The notes beneath the pieces are model-generated. The model was not told the origin of the DNA. It worked only from the letters and a program-made list of their open reading frames with translations, and made no database searches. From Ornithinibacillus halophilus (GTDB lineage: Bacteria; Bacillota; Bacilli; Bacillales; Amphibacillaceae), in assembly GCF_900129485.1 (NCBI RefSeq), contig NZ_FQVW01000024.1:1-47729 (forward strand): a stretch of DNA of 47,729 bases, given 5' to 3'. Below, piece after piece: positions 32,706-41,294 of the stretch. Numbering within the stretch: position 1 is the stretch's first letter; each line of letters opens with the position of its first letter. The position numbers and the translations under genes were made by a program.

Positions 32706-32729
32706 ACCTACTCGCCATCACGAATAGGT
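32706..32729 (-). terminator. codY terminator
   Basis: A 9-bp stem with one mismatch (ACCTATTCG with CGAGTAGGT) is followed on the minus strand by seven T, just after the codY stop. Confidence 0.85.
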
Positions 32730-32739
32730 CCTTTTACTA

Positions 32740-33519
32740 TTATTTACTTCTTAGCTTGTCTAGCTCAGCTAGGAATTTATTGTTAAGTACTTTAATGTAC
32801 GTACCTTTCATTCCTAATGAACGCGAATCAATTACACCAGCACTTTCTAATTTTCTTAGTGCATTTACGATTACTGAACGAGTAATTCCAACACGGTCTG
32901 CTACTTTTGAAGCGACTAGTAAACCTTCTACGCCATCTAACTCTTCGAAGATATGGTCTACTGCTTCTAATTCACTATATGATAGTGAGCCAATTGCCAT
33001 TTGAACAACGGTATTGCTACGTACTTCCTCTTCTTTTGCTTCTGATTTTTCACGTAACATTTCCATACCAACAACTGTTGCACCATATTCTGCTAACAAT
33101 AAGTCATCACTTTGGAAATCTTGATCTAGGCGAGACAAGATTAATGTTCCTAAGCGTTCCCCACCACCAACAATTGGAACTAATGTTGTAAGGCCCGTTT
33201 TAAACAATTCTTTATTTTCTACTGGAAACGCAGTAAACTGACTGTCAATATCAAGATTTGCAGTTGTTTCATATATTCTAGTTAAACCATCTGTATATTC
33301 TTCTGGGAAATGTCTTTCTTCCAACATATTCTTCATGCGGTCATTTTCGATTTCTTGAACAATGGCAAAACCATGAAGGTCACCATCTTTGTTAACGATA
33401 AAAATGTTTGCGTTGATTACCTCGCGCAGTATTTCTGCAAGTTCTTTATAATCAACCGAATCACCTCTTGAGTTTTGCAAGGTGGCATTAATTCTTCTTG
33501 CTCTTGTTAATAAATTCAC
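32740..33519 (-). CDS. codY: global nutritional regulator CodY
   Basis: This is a 259-residue repressor and activator that senses GTP and branched-chain amino acids and controls amino-acid, nitrogen and virulence genes at AATTTTCWGAAAATT sites. The N-terminal GAF domain starts [15 protein letters not shown], with the ligand region FPVENKELF; the C-terminal winged HTH has [23 protein letters not shown]. The length is exactly that of Bacillus CodY. It is monocistronic here. In B. subtilis and many relatives codY ends the xerC-hslV-hslU operon, none of which is present. Either the gene has moved or this is a second copy; no clear CodY box is visible in 33520-33746. Confidence 0.96.
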   Translation of the reverse strand: MNLLTRARRINATLQNSRGDSVDYKELAEILREVINANIFIVNKDGDLHGFAIVQEIENDRMKNMLEERHFPEEYTDGLTRIYETTANLDIDSQFTAFPVENKELFKTGLTTLVPIVGGGERLGTLILSRLDQDFQSDDLLLAEYGATVVGMEMLREKSEAKEEEVRSNTVVQMAIGSLSYSELEAVDHIFEELDGVEGLLVASKVADRVGITRSVIVNALRKLESAGVIDSRSLGMKGTYIKVLNNKFLAELDKLRSK

Positions 33520-33746
33520 AATACATCCTCCTAAAATCCTCTAAAATATCTTTAAGTACATTCTGTTTTGTAAGTGACATAAACCTACCAGATATACTAT
33601 AAGACAAAATTCGCGAGGAATCAACAAAGACCACACAATTTACACATTTTTTTAACAAATCGTAATTTATATGAGATATTGTGAACATTTGATTGGACAA
33701 ATAAAGAAAAGTATAATAGAGCGAACCTTCGAAATAGTATTGGAAT

Positions 33747-34334
33747 TTACAAATTTCCTCTTCGATAACTTATTTCTTGATTAGCGACCTCATACATTTT
33801 CTCTAGACCTCTCGGAGATGCATCATACTGAAATGCATCTCTTTCATCAATTCCAAAGCGTTTTGCTTCTTTTTGAACATCAATATTTGCTCCCAAGAAG
33901 ATAAACTCCCAATTATGTTTTTCTTTTTGGTTTGTTATTAATTGATGGATGTTTTGATAAGTAAATTCTTGACTCGCATTTTCTAATCCATCAGTTGTAA
34001 TGACAAACAACACTTGGTCTGGTCTCTCACTTTCTACTGTATTTGAAATTCGATGACTAACCTCTACAATTGTTTTCCCCACTGCATCTAGCAATGCTGT
34101 CATTCCTCTAACAAAATATTCCTTATCGGTTAACTGTAGTTCCTTAGCATTTTTACCATTCCACAATATTTCGTATTGATCATCGAATAAAATTGTACTA
34201 ACAATAGTCTCCCCTTCTAATTTGCTTTGTTTTTCAACAAACGCATTAAATCCACCGATCGTGTCACTTTCCAGGCCACCCATTGATCCACTACGATCCA
34301 ATAAAAAGATAATTTCCGTTAATGACTTCCTCAT
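33747..34334 (-). CDS. von Willebrand factor A domain protein (TerY-like)
   Basis: This is a 195-residue cytosolic protein made almost entirely of one vWA domain. The metal-ion-dependent adhesion site is complete: DRSGSMGG, then RGMTALLDAV, then TTDGLEN. The last 35 residues are a short helical tail. vWA proteins of this size act as adaptors in tellurite-resistance-like (TerY) and other stress modules. It is divergent, by 95 bp, from an HTH-like gene. The partner is the best clue to its role; the role itself is unknown. Confidence 0.85.
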   Translation of the reverse strand: MRKSLTEIIFLLDRSGSMGGLESDTIGGFNAFVEKQSKLEGETIVSTILFDDQYEILWNGKNAKELQLTDKEYFVRGMTALLDAVGKTIVEVSHRISNTVESERPDQVLFVITTDGLENASQEFTYQNIHQLITNQKEKHNWEFIFLGANIDVQKEAKRFGIDERDAFQYDASPRGLEKMYEVANQEISYRRGNL

Positions 34335-34429
34335 CTACTATCATCCCTTCTTTTCGTTAACATGGTATAATAATAGCTAATTTCACATTCGTTATGGTCG
34401 CCTGAGAAGCGACAAAAGGGAGGATTACC

Positions 34430-34918
34430 ATGTTAAGTAAAAAGATTCTCAATGAACTCGAGCAGTATATCAATGAACACCTCGTAGAACGGACGATGAT
34501 GAAATTTAGTGAATTAAAGCGTGAACCTATCTTAGAAAGTGATGTCATTATTGATGAATTAGAGAGTTTTATTAAAGACAAACAAGATGCGTCCTTTGCT
34601 GAAGTTCTATTTCATTATATAGATAAAGAAGGCTTAAAAGATGCAGATGTCTATAAAAAAGTTGGACTGGACCGTCGCCATTTTTCTAAAATACGATCGA
34701 ACCCTGATTACCAAGTGAGTAAACCAACTGCCATTTCATTAGCAATCGCACTAGAATTAAATGAAAAAGAAACCGAAAAACTGCTTCACGCAGCCGGCTT
34801 CTCCTTAACAGATAATCATCCGTTTGATTTAGTAATTCAATTTTGTATTAATAAAAAAATATATGACATTGATGAAATCAATCAGGCCTTAGACTACCTT
34901 AACTTAAAGACACTTTAA
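34430..34918 (+). CDS. HTH-like protein divergent from the vWA gene
   Basis: This is a 162-residue, mostly helical protein. Residues of about 65-120 (IDKEGLKDADVYKKVGLDR, HFSKIRSNPDYQVSKPTAI) resemble an HTH of the Xre type, with a recognition helix near RHFSKIRS and a following AIALELNE segment. The N-terminal 60 residues form charged helices. GGGAGG lies six bases before ATG. Homologous proteins of this shape are often found next to vWA genes, as here. It may regulate the divergent gene or be its protein partner. Confidence 0.6.
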   Translation: MLSKKILNELEQYINEHLVERTMMKFSELKREPILESDVIIDELESFIKDKQDASFAEVLFHYIDKEGLKDADVYKKVGLDRRHFSKIRSNPDYQVSKPTAISLAIALELNEKETEKLLHAAGFSLTDNHPFDLVIQFCINKKIYDIDEINQALDYLNLKTL

Positions 34919-35481
34919 AATCCGTACTGCGCTTCTTTTGCTTCACGTATTTTTTGATATGTTTCCGTTAAGCTAACCGTGTCTTCAACAAGTCTTTGAA
35001 GTCGGAATAAAATATCTTCGTTCGTAATTTCTTTGCGATAGAAATCCTTTTCTTCAATAAATACATACGTTTGAACAATTTGTGCTTTCATATAAGACAA
35101 TATTGGTTTTAGCTGCTGTTCGGGTATTAAAAAGTGTTTAGAAGAACCAGCTGTTACCAAGATACTTACGACTTTATCTAAAAAAGCTTGCTCTGGAAGT
35201 AAGTCAAAGATATTTTTCAATGTTGCTGGGATTGAGGCTTGGAAGATTGGTGTACCGATTACAACCGCATCAGCTTCCATAATCGTTCTAGCAACATAAC
35301 CTGTATCGCCTTCATATTCTAGAAAATTCCTGCCATCACTAAACTGAACATCATAATCTTTTAAATCAATTAGTGTTACATCTGCCTCAGGATAATTCTC
35401 ATTGATATAATTTATTGTATAATCCATTGCTGTTCTTGTCTTTGATCCGACTTTCGAGCCAGACAAACCAACAATCTTCAT
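34915..35481 (-). CDS. NADPH-dependent FMN reductase
   Basis: This is a 188-residue flavodoxin-fold reductase. The FMN loop is GLSGSKVGSKTRTAM, and the dimer and flavin region is IGTPIFQASIPATLKNIFD; both are typical of the SsuE/MsuE family. It reduces FMN with NADPH and can pass the free FMNH2 to a monooxygenase. The luciferase-like monooxygenase gene is 12 bp upstream, so the two form a two-component flavin system. GGGGGA precedes ATG 35481. The stop overlaps the convergent HTH-like gene by 4 bp. Confidence 0.9.
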   Translation of the reverse strand: MKIVGLSGSKVGSKTRTAMDYTINYINENYPEADVTLIDLKDYDVQFSDGRNFLEYEGDTGYVARTIMEADAVVIGTPIFQASIPATLKNIFDLLPEQAFLDKVVSILVTAGSSKHFLIPEQQLKPILSYMKAQIVQTYVFIEEKDFYRKEITNEDILFRLQRLVEDTVSLTETYQKIREAKEAQYGF

Positions 35482-35493
35482 GAAAAGTTCCCC

Positions 35494-36552
35494 CTATTTT
35501 TTTGCTGTATGCTTTTTGATTGCCGGCAATATTTTCGTACCAATTAAATCAATATTGCGCTTCAATTTATCAAATGGAACGCCACCGAAATCCATTTGTC
35601 CAATATATCGTTGGTGACCGTATTGTTCATGTTGGTACAGAATTTTTTCAATGATAAGTTCCGGTTCCCCTATATTCATAACATTCCGTGGGTCACTTCC
35701 TTGTGCAAAATGTTGTTTAGGAAATCCTCTACCATTCGTTAATTTCATACCTTCATTAATAAAATTATATGTCTCTTGCTGTGCCTGTAACGTCGTATCC
35801 GCAGCATAGAAAAATCCTGCAGTAGCAACCGGCAATTGAGAAGGATCATGTCCATTATTTTCAGCTGCACTTCGATACGCATCGATGGAACGTTTAAAGA
35901 CGGAAACTGGCCCACCTAAATGAGCAAGGAACATTGGAACTCCTGCAAAACCAGCCTTAATCGCACTAGTAGGTGTCCCCCCGACTGCTCGCCATATCGG
36001 TAAAGAACCGTTTAATGGACGAGGAAGTATTTTCGCATTTTTTAATGGTGCACGAAATTGTCCATTCCAGTTAACAACTTCCTCTTCATTTATCTTTTGA
36101 AGCAATTCAAATTTCTCTTCAAAAAGATCTTCGTAATCATGAATATTATACCCTAATAAATCAAATAGTCCCACTCTTGAAGCTCGACCTGCAATGATTT
36201 CTGCTCGACCATTAGAAATTAAGTCAATCGTTGCGAAATCCTCAAACACTCGTACAGGGTCTAATGTGCTTATAATCGTGGATGAACTTGCAATTTTTAT
36301 ATTCTTTGTTGCTTGAGCAATCGCTGATAAAACTACCGTATGTGCTTGAGTGGTGAAGAAATCTTGGTGACTTTCACCAACACTAAAAAAGTCGATACCT
36401 GCTTGGTCTGCGAGCTTTGCTAATTCAATAATCTCCTTTAATCGTTGCTGTGCTGAAATTCTATTACCTGTTTCAGGATTTAAAATATGATCTCCTAAAG
36501 TATATAGCCCAAACTCTAATCCTTTACTTGGATCAATTCGATATTTTTCCAT
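35494..36552 (-). CDS. LLM-class (luciferase-like) flavin monooxygenase
   Basis: This is a 352-residue TIM-barrel monooxygenase of the bacterial luciferase superfamily that uses FMNH2 and O2. The N-terminal strand GLEFGLYTLGDHI, the FFSVGESHQDFF block, the RAEIIAGRAS loop and the later GGTPTSAIKAG are family features. It would receive reduced FMN from the reductase encoded 12 bp downstream. The substrate is unknown; relatives oxidise alkanesulfonates, thiols or aromatic compounds. Two starts compete: ATG 36552 (chosen) has its SD 12 nt away, TTG 36561 only 3-4. The divergent HxlR gene is the likely regulator. Confidence 0.88.
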   Translation of the reverse strand: MEKYRIDPSKGLEFGLYTLGDHILNPETGNRISAQQRLKEIIELAKLADQAGIDFFSVGESHQDFFTTQAHTVVLSAIAQATKNIKIASSSTIISTLDPVRVFEDFATIDLISNGRAEIIAGRASRVGLFDLLGYNIHDYEDLFEEKFELLQKINEEEVVNWNGQFRAPLKNAKILPRPLNGSLPIWRAVGGTPTSAIKAGFAGVPMFLAHLGGPVSVFKRSIDAYRSAAENNGHDPSQLPVATAGFFYAADTTLQAQQETYNFINEGMKLTNGRGFPKQHFAQGSDPRNVMNIGEPELIIEKILYQHEQYGHQRYIGQMDFGGVPFDKLKRNIDLIGTKILPAIKKHTAKK

Positions 36553-36645
36553 TTCTTTCAATCATCCTCTGTATATTCTATGTTTTATTTCATTTTTCGA
36601 TTTTACTCTTGCATATGTAATTATAGTAGATAATAATATTTAATG

Positions 36646-36695
36646 TAAGTACGCACTTAAAAGTTATATAGTATACAAAAAGATACTATTGGAGG
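36646..36695. promoter_or_regulatory. candidate HxlR operators
   Basis: Two inverted repeats lie just before hxlR: TAAGT-4-ACTTA at 36646-36659 and ATAGTAT-8-ATACTAT at 36668-36689. The second touches the hxlR ribosome site (GGAGG, 36691-36695). They are placed to control both divergent units. Confidence 0.5.
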
Positions 36696-36701
36696 ATAAC
36701 A

Positions 36702-37049
36702 ATGAATATTGAACCTGAATTATGTCGTGTAGAGGATGCTCTTGGTATTTTAGTTGGAAAATGGAAGCCGATTATTCTTTTAAACTTATTGAAAAGTGGA
36801 ACACAGAGATTTAGTGAGCTTAAACGAAGTATGCCTGGCATCACTCAGAAAATGCTAACCAAACAATTGAGAGAGTTAGAAGAAGAAGATATTGTCGAAA
36901 GGACTGTTTATCCACAGGTCCCTCCTAAGGTTGAATATTCCATCACTGAGTATGGAAAAAGTTTACAACCGATATTGGAAGCAATGCATGAATGGGGAAC
37001 GAAGCATACACTGCATAAGAGGCAGAAAATGCAAGAACAGAATATGTAA
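36702..37049 (+). CDS. HxlR family transcriptional regulator
   Basis: This is a 115-residue winged-helix regulator. The family signature is [24 protein letters not shown], with [21 protein letters not shown] as recognition helix and wing. Its Cys8, in [10 protein letters not shown], corresponds to the redox-sensitive Cys of HypR/YodB proteins that sense quinones, disulfide stress or aldehydes. The gene is divergent from the LLM-monooxygenase/FMN-reductase operon, which it probably controls. Redox sensing is inferred from the single conserved Cys. Confidence 0.9.
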   Translation: MNIEPELCRVEDALGILVGKWKPIILLNLLKSGTQRFSELKRSMPGITQKMLTKQLRELEEEDIVERTVYPQVPPKVEYSITEYGKSLQPILEAMHEWGTKHTLHKRQKMQEQNM

Positions 37050-37097
37050 ATTTTAAAAGTGAATAAGTCTGAGACAAACCAAATTTTGAATGTATTC

Positions 37098-37705
37098 GAT
37101 CGCTACGGAAATACACTTCGCTTTCACTTCCAGCACAAGTGCGACATCTGTTCAAGTTTCCTTCGGTCACTTTCACAGTGTCTTCTTTGCCTCGGGCGGC
37201 TGGTGAGCCAGGGAACTACTTGGTAAGGCTTCCTAGCACCCTTGCGCTGAGAAAGCCTACTGCGTAGCATTACTTGTAGACGCAAGCGCATCATGGGGTC
37301 TCACCTATGCCTCTGCTCCCGTAGGACAGATGTTTTAGGTGGGCGAGTAATCGCAATGAAACTACGCAGTGTTACATCTATGCTTTTGTGCCGAATAATC
37401 GCAGGCACAGTCCCAAGAAGGACATCGAAACCATAATCATCGCACGTAGGAAAATGTTCTTGATGTTAAAGGGCGTGTATTTCCTTCGCCTTTTTTGCAT
37501 CAATTCAATTTAATAATATTGCAATAAAGATTGTTGATTGGAGCGGATGGCAGTCGACTCCTGCGGGAACAGCACGTGTCTGAAGACCCCACAGGAAGTG
37601 TTTTTCTTCCGAGGAGGCTGAAGCCGTGCCCGCGGAAAGCGACTGCCAGCAGCGAAAATCAACTAAGCACTAACTTCGAGTTATTAATAACTATAAAAAG
37701 CAATC
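37098..37705 (+). repeat. composite dispersed repeat, copy B (complete)
   Basis: This is the complete version of copy A, with the same module order. Module I runs from about 37098 to 37500 and is in reverse orientation compared with solo copy C; module II runs from about 37528 to 37665. Conserved arms are GTTGATT 37533-37539 with AATCAAC 37657-37663, and GGCAGTCG 37549-37556 with CGACTGCC 37640-37647. Between conserved blocks of module I there is about 90 bp absent from copies A and C. It ends in the AT-rich tail shared with copy A. Open frames inside it are not genes. It separates hxlR from proC and accounts for the whole 37050-37717 gap. Confidence 0.8.
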
Positions 37706-37717
37706 AAGACTATTACT

Positions 37718-38515
37718 TTACTTTTCAAGTTTTTTTACATTAGATTTAACAGCTTGAATGATTGCATTACGAAATCCGTGCTCCTCTAAGCTTGCTACAG
37801 ATTGAATGGTGCTACCTCCTGGCGAACACACATCATCTTTTAATTTTCCAGGATGTTCATCCGTAACTGCAACCATTTTTGCAGCTCCAAGTGTCGCCTG
37901 TGCTGCAATTTTATACGCTTGATCACGTGGCATCCCTTTTAAAACTGCTGCATCAGCAAGGGCTTCAATATACATATATACAAATGCAGGAGAAGAACCT
38001 CCGATTGCACTAGCTACATCCATTAATTCTTCATCAATAAATTCGACTTCTCCTATACTTTCAAACAGTTCCTTTATATACATTTTATCTTGATCGGTAA
38101 TATAGTCATTTATACTAATACTAGTTAAACCTTCTCCAACTAAAGCTGGAGTGTTCGGCATTGCTTTAATAACCTTCATCTCATTAGGTAAGCGAGCTTC
38201 ATTTTCAGCAATGGTTTGGCCAGCTGCTATTAAAACAACAATGGCATTTGGATTTAAGGAGTCATGAATTTCCTCGATAACTGATTCATACGTATCCGGT
38301 TTTACAGACAAAAATACAACATCACAAGTCTCAGCGATTTCTTTATTGTTATCTGCTATTTGAATTCCGTAATTCACTTTTACATCCATTAATTTTGGCA
38401 TCGTTCGGTTAGAGGAATAAACCTCATCAGGACTTGCAAATCCAGAGTTGATGATTCCACCAATAATTGCTACGGCCATGTTTCCACTGCCAATAAATCC
38501 TATTTTTCTATTCAT
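37718..38515 (-). CDS. proC: pyrroline-5-carboxylate reductase
   Basis: This enzyme catalyses the last step of proline synthesis: pyrroline-5-carboxylate plus NAD(P)H to L-proline. The N-terminal Rossmann motif is IGFIGSGNMAVAI; AMPNTPALVGEG and GGSSPAFVYMYIEALADAA are the catalytic and dimer blocks; CSPGGSTIQSV near the end is the family signature. The length of 265 residues is normal. It is monocistronic; repeat B begins 13 bp after its stop. Bacilli often have several ProC paralogues (ProG, ProH, ProI), and I cannot say which one this is. Confidence 0.95.
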   Translation of the reverse strand: MNRKIGFIGSGNMAVAIIGGIINSGFASPDEVYSSNRTMPKLMDVKVNYGIQIADNNKEIAETCDVVFLSVKPDTYESVIEEIHDSLNPNAIVVLIAAGQTIAENEARLPNEMKVIKAMPNTPALVGEGLTSISINDYITDQDKMYIKELFESIGEVEFIDEELMDVASAIGGSSPAFVYMYIEALADAAVLKGMPRDQAYKIAAQATLGAAKMVAVTDEHPGKLKDDVCSPGGSTIQSVASLEEHGFRNAIIQAVKSNVKKLEK

Positions 38516-38609
38516 TTAAAAATCCCCTTAGAAGTAAATCAATTTGCACACAATTATTCATTGTAATATAGAACAATTATCATTACAACACTTTAACAAC
38601 ATGGGGAAG

Positions 38610-39896
38610 TCATTTCCCACAAGCCTGTTTTAACTTATCGTACATTGATTCAAGGTGTCTACGGTCATACTCCTCTAAGGAATCCCATGCAATGCTATTT
38701 ACAATATAATAGTGAAAGGCCCACACTTTCCTTTTCAGTTCCTCATTATTAGAAAGAGCAATTTTATATAAAATCTCTAAAATTCCATAGCAAACTGACA
38801 CATCTTCTTTTCCATAATATACAATTTGATAAAAACTCTTATATAAATAATCCTCAAAGGTTTTCACTCTCTTAATTAATCGGAGCTGACCTTCTTGATC
38901 CGTTAAAAATCCAACATTTTTATAGTGTTTGCCTAAATCACTTAATATCGAGCCAATTCGATTGATACAATCAATGGCTGTATCTGGATCATTAATGGAA
39001 GGGGATACAGCTTTGACAGCTATTTCGACGAGCTTTTGGATATTAAATTCAATATCTTCTAAGTCTGTTCGTTCATTCCCAATAATTATCCACTCTTCTA
39101 TAGTTTCTAACTGTTCGACTGGTATTTTTTCATTCACACTTAAAATTGGTAAACCTTTCGTTACATAATTTCCAATCTCTTGCTTTAACACGATGACAGT
39201 TTCTTTTTCCTTTGCCCATTTCACAAGCATAGACCACTCAATTTTTTGGATATAGCCCGAATGTTTAGATAGCAACTCATGCGTCGATCGCTCGGTAATG
39301 TTTTTAACTTCCTCTTCGTCCCACGTTTCATACTCACCAAAATCCTTCTTATTCGAATAATTTTGGATTACCTTCACACTATCAACATGAATAAACTGAA
39401 TTAAACTACTAACCTGGAGCCACTTGGAAGCATGGTGTATAAAGTAAATAAAAAATGCTAAACAGACAATAGCAATGATGGACATAAGAATCGGCCCAAC
39501 CATCGTATCATGCATCCCCAACAACACTAAATTGCCTAAAGCAAAAATAAAGCCAAAACTAAACACGCCTAATACATGATGGGTTACCTTACTCTGCATA
39601 AAATCTTGTAATGTTCGAGGGGAAAATTGCGATGAATATGTTGTTAGAACAACCATGATTACCGAAAAACTAATGGTAGTCATCGTAAGAATTGCAGTAA
39701 CTAACGATGTATATAGTCCTTTTGCTATTTCTTCTTCAATAAATAAAATCTCAGGTAAACGATGTTCTAAATCAGTTAGAATCATTTCGTCAATTAAATG
39801 AAATACAACAACAGATATAATAGAAAAAGCACCATATACTGTTGGGGTAAACCAAAAACTGTCACGAATTTTTATCCAAAATTTAAATTTATTCAA
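38610..39896 (-). CDS. DUF2254 family membrane protein
   Basis: This is a 428-residue membrane protein with about four transmembrane helices in the first 170 residues (SFWFTPTVYGAFSII at the start, then a large periplasm-facing loop and GVFSFGFIFALGNLV), followed by a large soluble C-terminal region. The block SPSINDPDTAIDCI near residue 300 is diagnostic for DUF2254, whose function is unknown. I place the start at TTG 39896, with GGAGG seven bases upstream; the longer frame to 39944 has no good ribosome site. Confidence 0.85.
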   Translation of the reverse strand: MNKFKFWIKIRDSFWFTPTVYGAFSIISVVVFHLIDEMILTDLEHRLPEILFIEEEIAKGLYTSLVTAILTMTTISFSVIMVVLTTYSSQFSPRTLQDFMQSKVTHHVLGVFSFGFIFALGNLVLLGMHDTMVGPILMSIIAIVCLAFFIYFIHHASKWLQVSSLIQFIHVDSVKVIQNYSNKKDFGEYETWDEEEVKNITERSTHELLSKHSGYIQKIEWSMLVKWAKEKETVIVLKQEIGNYVTKGLPILSVNEKIPVEQLETIEEWIIIGNERTDLEDIEFNIQKLVEIAVKAVSPSINDPDTAIDCINRIGSILSDLGKHYKNVGFLTDQEGQLRLIKRVKTFEDYLYKSFYQIVYYGKEDVSVCYGILEILYKIALSNNEELKRKVWAFHYYIVNSIAWDSLEEYDRRHLESMYDKLKQACGK

Positions 39897-39967
39897 CACA
39901 GTTCCTCCATGTAATGACATTCGTTGTACAAGTATTGGTAACATTAAGAAATGCTATTCATGTAAAA

Positions 39968-39990
39968 AGAGCCCTTTTAAAAAAGGCTCT
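39968..39990 (-). terminator. terminator of the 46-residue protein gene
   Basis: A 6-bp GC-rich stem (AGAGCC with GGCTCT), extendable through a T/A-rich loop, is followed on the minus strand by TTTTTAC. Confidence 0.75.
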
Positions 39991-40000
39991 CTCCCAATAA

Positions 40001-40141
40001 TTATTTATGTCCATCATTTAATCGTCTTGCTTCTTCCGGGCTTGACATTTTAGCTCTACCTTTGTAACGAAGACCAACATCGCGATCGGATTCTACTCGT
40101 CCACTTTGCTTTAGCTTTTTCTCTTGACGGTCTCTTCCCAT
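40001..40141 (-). CDS. small charged protein (46 residues), YfhD/YfhE-like in style
   Basis: This is a short gene read directly from the minus strand. It starts MGRDRQEKKLKQSG and ends EEARRLNDGHK; it is highly charged and without Cys. AGGAGG lies 8 nt before the ATG at 40141. It resembles the short sporulation-associated proteins of Bacillus in composition, but I cannot assign a family. A terminator follows it. Confidence 0.65.
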   Translation of the reverse strand: MGRDRQEKKLKQSGRVESDRDVGLRYKGRAKMSSPEEARRLNDGHK

Positions 40142-40214
40142 TCTTAGCACCTCCTATTGTTAAGATGATACCAATAGGGAAGTTTATTCATATACATTTC
40201 AGGTAGTTCCAGCA

Positions 40215-40373
40215 TCATTCTTTAATTGAACAACGTTGATATTCCATAATTAATTCATCTAATTCCTGACTTCGTTTTACGGTTTCTTTGTCATTCATAC
40301 CCTTCGTCTCAGCAGTTTCCAACATAACATTTCGTTTCTTGTTTATAATCCTTATTAAGTTCTTCTTCTCCAA
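40215..40373 (-). CDS. Spo0E-like aspartyl-phosphate phosphatase
   Basis: This is a 52-residue protein of the Spo0E family, which dephosphorylates Spo0A~P and so delays sporulation. The family helix-hairpin pattern is present: INKKRNVMLETAETKG, then VKRSQELDELIMEYQR, in which SQELD is the signature and its Asp is the key residue. The start is TTG 40373, with a strong GGAGGAGG six bases upstream. Members of this length are common (YisI, YnzD type). It is a single-gene unit too short for most ORF tracks. Confidence 0.85.
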   Translation of the reverse strand: MEKKNLIRIINKKRNVMLETAETKGMNDKETVKRSQELDELIMEYQRCSIKE

Positions 40374-40485
40374 AAAGGGCCTCCTCCAATATTCATGGTA
40401 TCCATGTTAAAGGAAAATAAGAGCAATGGAAATGAGGAATCTCTCTCAATTTACTTATGCCCTCATATTCTTATATTCCCAGATT

Positions 40486-41205
40486 TTAGACAGATAAAAC
40501 TAGGGATACCATCAAACCTATCGAAGTAATAAGACCTACACTAGGCCCACCATCTTCATAAGCTTCAGGCATCATGGTCGAACTCACCATTGCTACGATA
40601 CCACCTGCTGCAAAAGTATTAATAATGGCAACAACATTTTCCGATGCATTATCTAGCAATGTATATCCACCCCATGAACAAAGCGATGTCAATACAAATA
40701 CGACACCCCACATAAACAAAATCTTTGTTTTGGAGTAATTATCTTCCATTAATCCTATCGTACTTGATAACCCTTCTGGTAAGTTACTCATAAATATCGC
40801 TACTACTAAGGCTAAACTTACATTCGTATCAATCATACTTATACCGATAACAATTGCCTCTGGTAAAGAATCAATAATGGTACCAATAAAAATAGCCAAA
40901 CCAGAATGTCCCTCGGGATTTTTTCGCGAGCGCTTCCGTTGATTGGCACCTTTTTTTGCAAGTATAAAGTTAAAAATTGTAAATACAATTGCTCCACCCA
41001 TAAACCCTATTATTGTCGGAATAAGTCCTGCTTCTTCTGCTTCTACTATCAGCATTTCGAATGCTGCTGCACCTATCAATACTCCAGAGCCGAACGCCAT
41101 GATGAAAGCAAGAAGCTTTTTGTTAATTTTAAATTTAATCCCAATTAACCCACCAATAAAAAGAGCAGAACCAGCAATCCCACCCCACATTAATGCCTGC
41201 AACAT
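40486..41205 (-). CDS. ZIP family metal transporter, divergent metal site
   Basis: This is a 239-residue protein with about eight transmembrane helices, the ZIP fold for zinc, manganese or iron uptake. The helix IV and V motifs are GTIIDSLPEAIVIG and FMSNLPEGLSST, where most ZIP proteins have H-N-x-P-E-G and H-x-x-P-E-G; the first His is Asp here and the second is Ser-Asn. The glutamates are kept. The His-rich loop is replaced by a basic stretch (KKGANQRKRSRKN). Metal preference is therefore uncertain. AGGAG precedes ATG. The gene is monocistronic. Confidence 0.85.
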   Translation of the reverse strand: MLQALMWGGIAGSALFIGGLIGIKFKINKKLLAFIMAFGSGVLIGAAAFEMLIVEAEEAGLIPTIIGFMGGAIVFTIFNFILAKKGANQRKRSRKNPEGHSGLAIFIGTIIDSLPEAIVIGISMIDTNVSLALVVAIFMSNLPEGLSSTIGLMEDNYSKTKILFMWGVVFVLTSLCSWGGYTLLDNASENVVAIINTFAAGGIVAMVSSTMMPEAYEDGGPSVGLITSIGLMVSLVLSV

Positions 41206-41294
41206 GAAATTCTCCTATCATTTAAAGTTCATGTTTAGCATAACTACATGACAGGAAATCATACATTATTGCAGGCTCGTCTTGACTACAGTTA

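Noticed and set aside
37531-37743. Short open frames inside the composite repeats (also 21446-21688)
   Set aside because: They overlap hairpin arms, are not kept open in the other copies, and lack ribosome sites.
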